Below, in pieces: positions 51,130 through 60,674 of a DNA stretch of 64,000 bases. The translations under genes were made by a program, and so were the position numbers. The stretch covers positions 2,170,001-2,234,000 of the forward strand of contig NZ_CP081943.1 of NCBI RefSeq assembly GCF_020423045.1, read 5' to 3'. Positions within the stretch are counted from its first letter, which is position 1; every line of letters starts with the position of its first letter. Below the pieces are notes generated by a model, which made no database searches, was not told the DNA's origin, and saw only the letters and a list, made by a program, of their open reading frames with translations. Source of the stretch: Pseudomonas sp. MM213. Lineage in GTDB: Bacteria > Pseudomonadota > Gammaproteobacteria > Pseudomonadales > Pseudomonadaceae.

Positions 51130-51444
51130 ATGGTCACTTGTTACCTGAAGTACGTGCTGGACCCGTACCAGATCAGCGCATTCGAACACTACGCAAAGTT
51201 GTGGATTCCACTGGTGGAAAAATTCGGTGGCCAGCACCACGGCTATTTCCTGCCGTCCGAGGGCGCCAACAACATCGCGTTGGCGATGTTCACTTTTGCG
51301 AGCCTTGCCGAGTACGAGCGCTATCGGCAGGACTCCATGAACGACGCGGACTGCATCGCGGCGTTCAAGTATGCCGAGGATAAAAAATTCATCCTCAGCT
51401 ATGAGCGGAGTTTTTTCCGGCCGGTGTTTGGGGATCAGGCGTAA
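51130..51444 (+). CDS. NIPSNAP-family protein
   Basis: A 104-residue ferredoxin-like protein with the NIPSNAP pattern: VTCYLKYVLDPYQISAFEHYAKLWIPLVEK (in part), GGQHHGYFLPSEGANNIALAMFTF (in part) and YERYRQDSMNDADC. Its role in bacteria is not known; members have been linked to flavin or small-molecule chemistry. The start at 51130 follows a GAAGAGAG ribosome-binding site. Confidence 0.85.
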   Translation: MVTCYLKYVLDPYQISAFEHYAKLWIPLVEKFGGQHHGYFLPSEGANNIALAMFTFASLAEYERYRQDSMNDADCIAAFKYAEDKKFILSYERSFFRPVFGDQA

Positions 51445-51484
51445 ACCCGTTCGGAAAGTCTTTTGCCGGGGTTCCCTCAGGCCG

Positions 51485-52603
51485 TCATGACGGGAACAGG
51501 TCCAGTGTGCGTTCGACCTCTTGAATGTCGATTTTGAAGCCGTCGCCCTCTGGCGTTCCGACCACGAAGCCGAAATTCTGCCTGTCGCGATCCGTCAGGA
51601 ACTTGTAGTAGCTGACGAAACGGTTCGGTGGCTGCAGTGCCAGCAACGAACCGCCCGGCTGGAGCACATTGACGCCGTGCACCAGCTGACTGCCTTCGAC
51701 CCCCACCACCGTCCGCGCCCCGGCGCAGGTCGCCACGATGGTCGGCACATCGGTTTTCAAAGGATCGAGAACGCGGAACCCCCTGCTCTTGCGCAGGTGT
51801 TCAGCGACCTCGAGCTCATTGCGCAAAAAGCGCAAGTCACCGTCGCCACCGCGCAGAATGAACACGCCGGGGTGAGCCTCATGCTTGACGTGCGACAGCA
51901 GTTTTTCCCCCATGGCCCGGTAACGCAGATGCCTGTTTCGATTGTTGCTCAAGTCGTCGAACAGCACGAGTTCACGAAAAAACGCACTGTGCAGGCGCAC
52001 CGGTTTCATGCCAAACCAGTCTTCGTAAGCGGGAGCCTGAGTAAACAACGGAAACCTGGCGGAGGGCGCGGTGGTCACCGGCACGCCTTCATCGCAGGCC
52101 AGGGAATAGGTCGGGCAGTCTTCCATCAACCAGGTTCCAAACCAGGTATTGCCGTTTTGCGTGCAGTAGACGGCGGCGCGATCGATCTCGGTGTCCACGG
52201 TAATGCGCGGGAACATGCCTGGCTTGAGCGACAGCCACAGACTGGCGTTGTCCTTGTAGAGCGCGCCATCGATCATCCAGACGTCCTTGAGCAAGTAGCC
52301 ACGGGTCGGGCCTTGTTCTACGTCGCCCAGCCCCTGCATGGTGCGCGCGGGATGCTCGAAAGGATAAAAGCGCTTCGCCTCCCACCCTGTCACGCGGTCC
52401 ATTTGACCGGGCAGGTAGAACGCCGACGGAGAATGGGTCGTTTCGCCCGGCGCAATATCCCAACTTTTCAGCGCGATGCTTTTCAAGTTGATATCGGCTT
52501 TGCGTGCGAGTCTTTTTCTCGCCATGTTTTTGTAGGCAGCCAGGGTCCATTTTTTTTGATTGCCAGCGGTCGACGTGCTGATTGGCGAGAGATCGCTTTC
52601 CAT
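51485..52603 (-). CDS. Glycosyltransferase family 61 protein
   Basis: A 372-residue cytoplasmic protein of the GT61/DUF563 type. Typical segments are FILRGGDGDLRFLRNELEV near 245 (the RGG...R.NE pattern), GFRVLDPLKTDV near 270 and the nucleotide-sugar region TVVGVEGSQLVHGVNVLQPGG (in part) near 295-315. Related eukaryotic enzymes add xylose or GlcNAc; bacterial substrates are largely unknown. A strong GGAGG lies upstream. The upstream gene on the same strand encodes a FemAB/GNAT-like protein, so the two may decorate one surface glycan. Confidence 0.82.
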   Translation of the reverse strand: MESDLSPISTSTAGNQKKWTLAAYKNMARKRLARKADINLKSIALKSWDIAPGETTHSPSAFYLPGQMDRVTGWEAKRFYPFEHPARTMQGLGDVEQGPTRGYLLKDVWMIDGALYKDNASLWLSLKPGMFPRITVDTEIDRAAVYCTQNGNTWFGTWLMEDCPTYSLACDEGVPVTTAPSARFPLFTQAPAYEDWFGMKPVRLHSAFFRELVLFDDLSNNRNRHLRYRAMGEKLLSHVKHEAHPGVFILRGGDGDLRFLRNELEVAEHLRKSRGFRVLDPLKTDVPTIVATCAGARTVVGVEGSQLVHGVNVLQPGGSLLALQPPNRFVSYYKFLTDRDRQNFGFVVGTPEGDGFKIDIQEVERTLDLFPS

Positions 52604-52674
52604 GAAGAGTCCTCCCTGCGGGCAGGGTCAATAGTCAGGTGCGAGCGCTGTCATTATTCAGTCCTGGAAATGGC

Positions 52675-53829
52675 TCAGCTGGATGGAATCCGTTCCATGA
52701 CGGGTTGTGTCTGCAAATTGGCATAGCGACTGCGCAAGGTGTCGAGAAACTGTTCGCCCGAGCTCTTGGCGCAATACAGGTAAATTTTGTGCAGCCCGCC
52801 AAACACCATTTCGTGATAACGGCTGGCGACTTCCTCATCGCTTGGCCCGTCCGGCAGGCCAAGGTGCAAGGTTATTTCCTTGCCTTCGACAGCAAACAGC
52901 GGCGTGTCCCAGAGGAATCTGGCTCTCCCGGTCTTGGGCAGCCGGACGAACATGTACGCGTGGTTTCCCAGGGAATCGATATCACCGCCGCGCCGTCTTT
53001 TCCATTTCAGCAGCCCGTCATCCGGACGGGCCACGCAAAGACCGATGTCGTAATAATCGAAGCCATTGTCGATGGCCCATTCAAGTGCCATGAAGGTGGT
53101 AATCGAGTTAACCTCGCGCAGTTTTTTCGCATCTGAAAAAATCGGCTCGACGTACCCGAAACGCAGCGTGCTCCAGTAGCGCTTGCCGCCACGAGTGACG
53201 ACGCAACCCAGGTGGCAGGCAACCACCTCGTCTTCCAGCATGATCAGGTCGAGCCGGCCGACGGTCTTGGCGATTCTCAAGACTTCCTGAGAGGGAAACT
53301 GCGCAGCGTGGATGCCTTGCCGTGCTTCGGCATAAGGTCGAAGCATTTCCCTGTCGGCCTTTTCGATTTCGTCATCCAGCAGCGTCTGGACCATCCGGTA
53401 GCGCGGTCGGTTCTTGCGGATGTTTCGACGCAACTCGCTATCGTATTTGGCGGTGATGTCTTCGATGGGGCGCCCAAGCGGTACGACGGCACTCAGGTAG
53501 AGGGGCACATTCAAGGCCCCCGGGGACGGCGCTTCACTGACCACCACCACATGATGCGACGCGGCAGGTGCCGGTTCGCCGTCGACTGTATCGGGCGGCC
53601 CCTGGGACTTCCCGCCGATGAGCAGCTTGGCCATTTCCCGCTGTTTTTTCCTGCCGATGTAGAGGAATTCGTAAGGACTGTCCTTCTGCAGCTTGAAGCG
53701 GGCAATCTCCCACTTCCAGAAACATGCACGCCCCAGGATGTCCCGCAGCCAGGTTGCCGCGTTCCTGATTTCATAGCGTAATGAAGGAGAAATAAGTTTT
53801 CGGATAACGGCCGCCAGCTTCTCTTTCAT
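52675..53829 (-). CDS. GNAT/FemAB-like acyltransferase (CelD/BioF2 type)
   Basis: A 384-residue protein. The C-terminal half contains a GNAT-type domain, with LIMLEDEVVACHLGCVVTRGGKRYWSTLRFGY near 195-226 (in part) and FMALEWAIDNGFDYYDIG near 247-264, a pattern found in FemAB/CelD-like acyltransferases that act on cell-surface polymers. The N-terminus is basic and weakly hydrophobic. It would transfer an acyl or aminoacyl group to a sugar or peptide. It lies 71 bp upstream of the GT61 gene and is probably in the same operon. Confidence 0.7.
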   Translation of the reverse strand: MKEKLAAVIRKLISPSLRYEIRNAATWLRDILGRACFWKWEIARFKLQKDSPYEFLYIGRKKQREMAKLLIGGKSQGPPDTVDGEPAPAASHHVVVVSEAPSPGALNVPLYLSAVVPLGRPIEDITAKYDSELRRNIRKNRPRYRMVQTLLDDEIEKADREMLRPYAEARQGIHAAQFPSQEVLRIAKTVGRLDLIMLEDEVVACHLGCVVTRGGKRYWSTLRFGYVEPIFSDAKKLREVNSITTFMALEWAIDNGFDYYDIGLCVARPDDGLLKWKRRRGGDIDSLGNHAYMFVRLPKTGRARFLWDTPLFAVEGKEITLHLGLPDGPSDEEVASRYHEMVFGGLHKIYLYCAKSSGEQFLDTLRSRYANLQTQPVMERIPSS

Positions 53830-54168
53830 TTCTTCGTCATCCTTTGAGCTATCTGTCGTGAAATCAGAGAAAGATCCAGGCGGGACTTGATACTTTCGCT
53901 TAGCCCTTGATATTTAAGACATATTTGATGGGATTACGCGTCCTCCATCAGTAACTATTAAAGATCAAGGCAGGGACTTTGCAAGCGGCGTATCGGCAGC
54001 GTAACCGTATATTTCATGACGCCAAAATTTCTACTTTTCTGGACAGGCACGGGTTCAAAAATGCCCTCCCGGCAACTGCCCCCAAATGCGCCAAGCCGGG
54101 CAAAGGGCAGACGCAACAGCGTCTAAACTGCAGGATACAAACACGCCTCTTTATACAGGGAACACGGG
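53830..54168. other. AT-richer intergenic region
   Basis: This 339 bp gap separates the divergent FemAB-like and lipoprotein genes and probably contains both promoters. AT-rich stretches such as CTTGATATTTAAGAC (about 53904-53918) could provide a -10 element. No convincing open frame, repeat or strong hairpin was recognised. Confidence 0.35.
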
Positions 54169-54468
54169 ATGACCGGAAAAACCGCGCGCCCATGCGGGTC
54201 ATGGGTCTTGCCCGCCCTGCTCGCCATCAACCTGGCGCTGACAGCGGGCTGCGCACGCAACACTGCCACGCCTCGCACTTGGGCCTCAAACGCAGGCTCA
54301 CCTTGCTACGCCAAAGCGCTGCCCACTGTCGGCGAGGGTGGCCTGGCCTGGGGTTCCACCCTCGACATGGCCCGCCAAAAATCCATGGACAATTGCATTC
54401 GCTACGCCGGACGCTCCGGTGGCGCGCCGGATACCTGCCAGGTGGTGTTGGCAGAGTGCAGAAAATAA
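54169..54468 (+). CDS. Small cysteine-rich lipoprotein
   Basis: A 99-residue protein with a lipoprotein signal (LALTAGC lipobox, Cys28) after a short hydrophobic segment. The mature part has four further cysteines (in GSPCYAK, DNCIRY, DTCQVV and AECRK), which could form two disulfides in the periplasm or outer membrane. No family was recognised. It lies 77 bp before the methyltransferase gene. The start at 54169 has an AACACGGG sequence upstream. Confidence 0.75.
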   Translation: MTGKTARPCGSWVLPALLAINLALTAGCARNTATPRTWASNAGSPCYAKALPTVGEGGLAWGSTLDMARQKSMDNCIRYAGRSGGAPDTCQVVLAECRK

Positions 54469-54545
54469 TGCAGCGTCACTGACAGGGTCCCCTGCACGCG
54501 CACTTGCCCTATCCTTCTCTCCAACCCACAACTCCGGACATCGAC

Positions 54546-55217
54546 ATGCCCGCCCCCGAATCGACCCTTCTCGATAGCTGGCACCACAACGCCCAATCCT
54601 GGATCGACGCGATCCGCACCGGCGCCATCGAAAGCCGCCTCAAGGTCACCGACCAGGCGATCCTGCTGGCAGTGGCAAGCCGTCAGCCCGAACGCGTGCT
54701 CGACCTGGGCTGCGGCGAAGGCTGGCTGTTGCGGGCGCTGGCTGAACGGGCGATCAATGGGGTCGGTGTGGACGGCGATGCGACGCTGGTCGAGGCGGCG
54801 CGGGCGGCAGGTTCTTCGCCGGTGCATCTGGCGAACTATGAACAGTTGGCGCAAGCCAAAGTGGACATCGGCAGCGACTACGACCTGATCTGCGCCAACT
54901 TCGCCCTGCTGCACCAGGACATCATCCCCCTGCTCACCGCCATGAACGCCCTGCTCGCCCCCGGCGGCGCGCTGGTGATCCAGACACTGCATCCGTGGAG
55001 CGCAGCGGCAGGCGACTATCAGGATGGCTGGCGGCAAGAAACCTTCACCGGGTTCAAGGGACAGTGGCAACCCATGCCGTGGTACTTCCGCACCTTGTCC
55101 AGCTGGCTCAATGCGTTGGACATGGCCGGTTTTCAACTGACGGGCCTGCAGGAGCCACAGCACCCGCAGAGTCCTGTGCCGCAGTCGTTGTTGTTGGTGG
55201 CTGAAGTGCGGCGGTGA
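54546..55217 (+). CDS. Class I SAM-dependent methyltransferase
   Basis: A 223-residue methyltransferase of the UbiG/UbiE fold. Motif I is RVLDLGCGEGWLLRALAERA near 50, the adenosine-binding acid lies in VGVDGDATLVEAA, and the later motifs are YDLICANFALLHQDIIPLL near 117 and LLAPGGALVIQTLHPW near 137. Substrate unknown. The ATG at 54546 gives the usual N-terminus; a 14-codon extension has no ribosome-binding site. It is the last gene with the typical high GC before the AT-richer accessory segment. Confidence 0.87.
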   Translation: MPAPESTLLDSWHHNAQSWIDAIRTGAIESRLKVTDQAILLAVASRQPERVLDLGCGEGWLLRALAERAINGVGVDGDATLVEAARAAGSSPVHLANYEQLAQAKVDIGSDYDLICANFALLHQDIIPLLTAMNALLAPGGALVIQTLHPWSAAAGDYQDGWRQETFTGFKGQWQPMPWYFRTLSSWLNALDMAGFQLTGLQEPQHPQSPVPQSLLLVAEVRR

Positions 55218-55909
55218 GTTCGTTTGATGGATGTCGGCGGGGGGTTGTTTGGTTGAAGACTCACTAGCGGATCTCAGGCGATTGCTGCCATTTACGGAAG
55301 GCGGCAATCGGCCAGGAGCGGACTTTCAAGTTAGTCTACGAAATTAGGGGCGATTCAGAGACCAACCAAATGACTCCAATGGCTGATTTTTGCGTCTCGT
55401 CAAGGGCGGCAGACGATCCAAAGCTGTCATAGTTAGCTTCAGATTCAGTTCCAGAAAGCAGTCCTCTTAGGTAAGAAAAAAGTGGAGTTTTGGGGCGGAG
55501 GCTATGATTGTGAGCCTTAGTCACCTATATGATCGGTGTCCTTCTAATCGGTTTGGTTACCTCCCACAGCACAAACCAGTTACCCTGTTGGGCTTATGTG
55601 AGTGCCTGACCTGCATTCTATTTCTGTTGTTCAGAGCACGAAGACCACGTCCTCCTTCGACCGCCCCCAGGTCACATCTAGAGAATACGAAGCGTGAGCT
55701 GCTTTGCCTTCCGGTTCTTGACTCCTAAGTGAGCATCGGGCAGCTTGTCGTATGGGTACAAAAAGCTACCAACATCTTTGTCGTCTATCACCTTTCAAAC
55801 TCGGCTCCTTGACCGCCTTGTAAGGTGCGAAACTTGAATTACCACTCAGGTCTTCAATTAAGTAAAAAAGACGCCAAGTGAACGTGTGATTATAAATTAG
55901 ACAAAATAA
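55218..55909. other. Non-coding left edge of the accessory segment, with hairpin
   Basis: This 692 bp gap precedes the nuclease-NACHT gene and becomes AT-rich from about 55320. A perfect-length 11-bp hairpin is present (CGATTGCTGCC 55279-55289 with GGCGGCAATCG 55300-55310), similar to an intergenic palindrome common in pseudomonads. Short open frames in the region lack ribosome-binding sites and recognisable domains, so I call none. Part of it must hold the promoter of the downstream gene; the leader just before 55910 is A/T-rich. Confidence 0.5.
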
Positions 55910-58900
55910 ATGTTAAACGATCCAAATACCGTCTCCAACCAAACACCATATTACGAGGGTCTAGGTTTTCCTATTGACCGACTAAGTTCGGACGATTTCG
56001 AAAATTTTGTTTTTGGTTGCCTCCTCAGTATTCAGGACGTACTTGGCCTGAGAATTACTGGCAAGCCATCTGGCTCTGGAGATGGGGGATTCGATGTTCA
56101 AGGGGATATTGTGGCAACTGGCCGCCTCGTGTGCGTTCAATGCAAGCGACAAGGTCAACCTCTGGACATGGGGCAGCTGACAAAGGAGCTTGCAAAAGTT
56201 GCGGCTACGTCAGCGCTGGAAGGCTCAAATATTGGAGAACACCGATTTATTTGCACTGGAGGTGTCCGCAAGAAAGTAGTCAGCGCATTGCGGGCCATCT
56301 CACGACAGGAAATAGCCATTGAAGTCGGAAATGCCTTGCAAAACGCCACTGATGGAGAGCTCGTGTCCCTGCGAGTGAAGCTAGAGCAGCGAGGGGAGAC
56401 GCCTCGGACTATCGCGGAATCGTATGTACTTAAGCTTGATCACCTCACAGCTTGGAATCTTAAAGAATTCGACGCTGCGTTGTCTCCCCGTTGGGAGGCG
56501 ATACTAGAGGTGGCACAGCGTTACTTCCGGATAGCGACAGTTGTGCGGGATAATCCTCGCGCAGCCTTTGATCGTTTGGCCTACATAGCCGAATATCGTC
56601 ATTTCGAAACCACCATTGAACCACGCTTTGTCAGCACTGACTTGCCAACAGGTATTTCCATTGCCACGGCAGTGAATGCCAATGCGGGTCGAAAAGCAGC
56701 ACTACAAAGCTTCAATAATGTTGACGGATTTCTACAGCTTGATTTGGGCGATCTTGCACTTCTAGTAGGGCAAGGGGGAGTCGGGAAATCTACCTCACTG
56801 GCTCTAATCCGTGCCAGAGCATTGCAAACAAGTCCGGAATGCGTATTGCCGATTTTGATTTCGTTGGCGACATATGTCCCAGGTGCTCTTGATCGACTAA
56901 TTAATCAGGAGCTCAGTGCTAATTACGGCACTTGGCGCTTGCTACCGGACAAGGTGCTACTACTTTGTGATGGCTTAAACGAATGTACTCATGTCAACAT
57001 GACGGCGTTTCTTGGCGAGCTAACCCCCTTACTTAGGCGCAAGCGTATTGCTTGCGTCATTTCGTCTCGGGAGCCCAATAGGCTGAGCAATATTATTCTG
57101 CCGCAATTCCCGCTGGAGTGCGTGGAAGTCCAGAGCATCACTCCTGTCGTTATTCGACGGATAGCAGAAAGTGAGCTTGATCGGCAAGCGACTGATATCT
57201 TCACGAAGAACTATTTGTCACTTGCCGAAAATTCTGGATCATTCCTTCTTTGGACCCCGTTTGCTGTTAAAGTCGCCTTGCGAGTTTGGAAACTAAAGTC
57301 CGCGATCCCTAGCACTCTAAGTGAGATGATTGAAGTACTGCTAAAATCACGATCAATTCGCAACGCAGATTTTCCACAGTCAGAGGTTCATTCAACGGTT
57401 TTACTTCAGCTTGCTAGTGCGCTAGCATTTCAGTGCATATTTATCAATAAACGCCTTGAGCTCCCTATAAGCGAAGCTGGAAAGTGGATTCGCGAATCAA
57501 AAAATCACTGCAGCGACGCACTTGGAATAACGGATCTTAAGGACACAGAAGTAGTTGATATTCTGGTCAGTCATGAGCTATTGCGCATCTCTGAAAGAGG
57601 ATATATCGGTTTTGGGCATCAACTGTTAGCGGGTAGCCTGTCAGCTGCAATGCTGGCTCAAGGATGGCGCAACCATCTAGAGTCTCTGCGTGAATCGGTA
57701 GCAGATGATGCTTGGGTGTTTGCTGCAAGGTTAGTCTCACGCGAGCACATGGAAAATTTCCTTAGAGCTGTACTTGATGTTGATCTAATTTTAGGAGCTC
57801 GAGTTGCTAGAGAGCTTCCAAGCGATCTTCAAGATATAGCGGTAGAAATGTTGAGTAGATCAATTGCGCCAGAGGTGCCCGAGATCTTTCAACTGCAGGG
57901 ACTGTATGCGCTTGCCCGACTAGGTAGCCCCAAAGCTATGAGACGATTGAGGGAGGCTACGAGCGAGGCCGACAGCCAAATAAGATATTCAGCCTTCCGT
58001 GCGCTCGCCTCTGCAGGAGATGCAATTTATCTCAGAGGTTTGCTTCCTAAAATTGATAAATTCAAATCAACCCCCATAAAATTTTCGGGTGGAGATGTCG
58101 CTATCTGGGAGGCCGCCCCTTTATCAATTCGAATCAGCCTTGCAAGAGAAAGGCTATCCCTATGCGATCCTGGGGAGCCAGTGGGTGAATCGCTATTTCT
58201 CCTCGCCTATGAGAAAGATCTCAGCGACGCACCGGTCATTGAGCGGCACCTACGAGCTGCCTCTGACTTGATAGCTTTTCAGATTGGCTTATACGCGCTC
58301 CATGCTATTGCGCCTTCGCAAGCAAAGAAAATTTTTGATGAGGTACTGCTAGAGCACGTCGAACTACACGACAAGGCTAGGCTGATAAGAACAGCGGCCG
58401 GAATCGGCGTAGATATCGACATACGTATGGCCTTTGAATGTGCCATGGCAGAGGCGATGCCTGGCGAGCCGTATAATCATTCGGAATATTATCTACAACA
58501 ACTTATCTTTGATGTACTGAAGAAAGCGGAATTGCCGCACGACATGGTCTCTACTATTGAACGAGACCTACCCCACGCTACAGATCTAAGAAAGTTCCGG
58601 TTGTGGCAGTTGGCTCACCGATGTGATAGCCCCGCGATTCCCCTATATGCATTGTCTTGTATTGATAAATGGACCTCGGACAGAGGCAATGCTTGTAACT
58701 ACTTTATTGAAATAGTGCACTCTGCCCTCACCCCAAAGCAGGAACTACTGAGTTTATGCGAAAAGGGATTGTCAGAGGAGGAAAATTCGTACGACTGGAC
58801 TACATCCAGGGTATTTGCGCTAGTGGGAGCACTTGGATTTACGACTAAGGCAGCTACAAGTCTTTCAATAATGATAGAGCGACTGGCAAGGATTCGTCAT

Positions 58901-59560
58901 GCAGTAGATAGTAATGACTATTCATACCTTTCACCCGCTGATCTCCAAGTATTTAACTCCATCAAGTCAGAGCACATGCTTATTCATTTAGGAGGTCTTG
59001 CGGCAGAGCTGATTCCTGCCGCGGCTAAGGCCCGTCACCTACTATCGCGCGACGACTTGCTTCTCCTGCTGCCCTTTCACACAAACGGATATGAAGGTCT
59101 AGTTGAGCTCCAGCGCGAGATGCTATCTGACGTAGATGACTTTTATATCGATGATGTGCTGACTGGCATAACTGACAAATGGGCGCGTCTTTCAGTGCTG
59201 TTGGTCGTAAGCAATCGCAAGCCAACTGACAGTCGTATCAAACTTCTTGAAAGAGAACTGCAAGACTCCTATGCCCATCCTGCAGCATTGCATATTGTCT
59301 GCCAAACAGTTGAAAATTGCTGGTGTGAGGATGTCTTTAACATGGTACTGAATACGGTCGCATCCAGCCCAATATGGCGAGAACAAGACACTCAATTTTT
59401 CTGGGATTTTTCCCAGATGGTTGCCAAGCATCTCCGTGTCGAGAATCTTCCAGCTATTGAATTTTCAGCTCTAACTGCCAAGACTCGATTTGCAATAAAA
59501 GTCATTAACATATGGAGAGAGTACGCATCGGGAGAAAAAATAGGGTTGGCTAGGCTTTGA
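55910..59560 (+). CDS. Mrr-like nuclease - NACHT/STAND NTPase - HEAT-like repeat protein, probable anti-phage defence
   Basis: A 1216-residue three-part protein. Residues ~15-150 form a PD-(D/E)xK nuclease of the Mrr type: Glu31 in DDFENFVFG, Asp62 in GDGGFDV, and Gln77-Cys-Lys79 in VQCKRQ. Residues ~280-480 form a NACHT-like NTPase: Walker A GQGGVGKS (287-294), Walker B LLLCDGLNE (350-358) and the arginine-bearing ISSREP (384-389). From ~590 to the end, repeated amphipathic helices such as MRRLREATSEADSQIRYSAFRALASAG look like HEAT-type sensor repeats. STAND NTPases of this layout (bNACHT and Avs-like) sense phage products and trigger nuclease action. The gene is AT-rich against its neighbours and single, suggesting horizontal transfer. 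The exact subfamily is not resolved. Confidence 0.85.
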   Translation: MLNDPNTVSNQTPYYEGLGFPIDRLSSDDFENFVFGCLLSIQDVLGLRITGKPSGSGDGGFDVQGDIVATGRLVCVQCKRQGQPLDMGQLTKELAKVAATSALEGSNIGEHRFICTGGVRKKVVSALRAISRQEIAIEVGNALQNATDGELVSLRVKLEQRGETPRTIAESYVLKLDHLTAWNLKEFDAALSPRWEAILEVAQRYFRIATVVRDNPRAAFDRLAYIAEYRHFETTIEPRFVSTDLPTGISIATAVNANAGRKAALQSFNNVDGFLQLDLGDLALLVGQGGVGKSTSLALIRARALQTSPECVLPILISLATYVPGALDRLINQELSANYGTWRLLPDKVLLLCDGLNECTHVNMTAFLGELTPLLRRKRIACVISSREPNRLSNIILPQFPLECVEVQSITPVVIRRIAESELDRQATDIFTKNYLSLAENSGSFLLWTPFAVKVALRVWKLKSAIPSTLSEMIEVLLKSRSIRNADFPQSEVHSTVLLQLASALAFQCIFINKRLELPISEAGKWIRESKNHCSDALGITDLKDTEVVDILVSHELLRISERGYIGFGHQLLAGSLSAAMLAQGWRNHLESLRESVADDAWVFAARLVSREHMENFLRAVLDVDLILGARVARELPSDLQDIAVEMLSRSIAPEVPEIFQLQGLYALARLGSPKAMRRLREATSEADSQIRYSAFRALASAGDAIYLRGLLPKIDKFKSTPIKFSGGDVAIWEAAPLSIRISLARERLSLCDPGEPVGESLFLLAYEKDLSDAPVIERHLRAASDLIAFQIGLYALHAIAPSQAKKIFDEVLLEHVELHDKARLIRTAAGIGVDIDIRMAFECAMAEAMPGEPYNHSEYYLQQLIFDVLKKAELPHDMVSTIERDLPHATDLRKFRLWQLAHRCDSPAIPLYALSCIDKWTSDRGNACNYFIEIVHSALTPKQELLSLCEKGLSEEENSYDWTTSRVFALVGALGFTTKAATSLSIMIERLARIRHAVDSNDYSYLSPADLQVFNSIKSEHMLIHLGGLAAELIPAAAKARHLLSRDDLLLLLPFHTNGYEGLVELQREMLSDVDDFYIDDVLTGITDKWARLSVLLVVSNRKPTDSRIKLLERELQDSYAHPAALHIVCQTVENCWCEDVFNMVLNTVASSPIWREQDTQFFWDFSQMVAKHLRVENLPAIEFSALTAKTRFAIKVINIWREYASGEKIGLARL

Positions 59561-59846
59561 CAAGTCCTTAAACTCCAGCACTGGAAAGTTTTTTTAGGCC
59601 ATAAATTCGCTCAAATGACCGGTTGTCCGGTGATAAAAAACTACACCGCCGGGCTACCATCGGGCAGACGCAGCTATAGCGATGCGTCCTTCGTATTCAT
59701 CAATGACAATGCTTGGGAAAGTTCGAAAATGCTCGCAGCAACAAACGTCCGAATCTGGCCGGATCTTGGCGTTCACCAACGGCAGCTTTGGGTTGTGGAT
59801 TCAACCGGTCGACGCAACAGATCGGCTGTTTTGTAGGACGAAGCAG
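59561..59846. other. Non-coding stretch after the nuclease-NACHT gene
   Basis: The 286 bp between the convergent nuclease-NACHT and DJ-1 genes contains short frames on the plus strand (for example 59615-59836) with no ribosome-binding site and no recognised family. A short inverted repeat ACCGGTTGTCCGGT (59617-59630) could be part of a terminator. The sequence may include remnants of an older insertion, but nothing can be named. Confidence 0.35.
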
Positions 59847-60416
59847 TCACCGATGTTCCGCTGCCAACATTGACCTGAATTGAGAAGTGATCTCTGAAGA
59901 TAGCCCGGCAGCTTCGAACACTGCGCAGGTGAAGCTAACGGGTGCAGGGCCTGGAGCAGTTATAATGCGGTCTGCAACCACAGCCACTGCACTGCATCGA
60001 TAAAGCGTGCGCCCCTCATAACCTACGGCATTCTGCTGTAAGAAGTCAGCGCTGTTCGATGTATGAGGAACCGTGTCGAGAAGCCCGGCCCTCGCAAGTG
60101 CCAGCGTTCCCCCACAGATACCGGCAATTGTCGCTCCACTTGAACGACTAGCATGAAGAAACTCTCGAATATCCGGTGCTTCTGCACGCTCCCAGACCAT
60201 TCCTCCAATGACGACAACAACGTCCGGTTTCCAGTCCAGACATTGTTGCAAGCTGCTATCGACAGTTACAGCCAATCCACCCTGCGAGCGGAACTGCCCC
60301 GTAGCAGAAGCGAAAAACCTGACGTCGATCCCGTAAAACGGAGACGCAGTTCCAGCAATGAAAGCACATTCCCAGTCCGCAAAACCGGGTGTCAGTATCA
60401 ATCCCACGCGTGCCAT
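59847..60416 (-). CDS. DJ-1/PfpI family protein
   Basis: A 189-residue class I glutamine amidotransferase-like protein. The first strand and acid are in LTPGFADWECAF (Glu16), the nucleophile elbow is AGICGGTLALA (Cys101) and VVVIGGMVWE precedes it. Members act as glyoxalases, chaperones, hydratases or as sensor domains of AraC regulators; this one stands alone. The start at 60416 is clear. It is convergent with the nuclease-NACHT gene and may be unrelated to it. Confidence 0.85.
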   Translation of the reverse strand: MARVGLILTPGFADWECAFIAGTASPFYGIDVRFFASATGQFRSQGGLAVTVDSSLQQCLDWKPDVVVVIGGMVWERAEAPDIREFLHASRSSGATIAGICGGTLALARAGLLDTVPHTSNSADFLQQNAVGYEGRTLYRCSAVAVVADRIITAPGPAPVSFTCAVFEAAGLSSEITSQFRSMLAAEHR

Positions 60417-60480
60417 CAGTCAGAATCCTCCATGAATGCCAATAACATATGGCAACAACACACATACATCAAGGGCTGCT

Positions 60481-60525
60481 TTGGGTCGTTTTCTGCCCAT
60501 CGTGACAGGAAGAAATCGGCCAAGA
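60481..60525. repeat. Degenerate intergenic palindrome
   Basis: TTGGGTCGTTTTCTGCC faces GGAAGAAATCGGCCAA with a few mismatches around a CATCGTGACA loop. It resembles the palindrome at 55279-55310 and is one of several decayed intergenic repeats in this AT-richer segment. Confidence 0.5.
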
Positions 60526-60674
60526 ATGGTCACCGGGATGCGCCGGGAAAAGTTGTTGGTTTAATGGGCATCAGAAATGCAGAAATGACTATATGCCGAC
60601 GCGATGGCTGATATCTTTCCCGCGCTCCAAATCGCGTCCAATCGACGCCGACCCCATCAAGGAAGATAAAAACA

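Noticed and set aside
55504..55728. 74-codon frame in the gap before the nuclease-NACHT gene
   Set aside because: No ribosome-binding site, no recognised domain and mixed composition.
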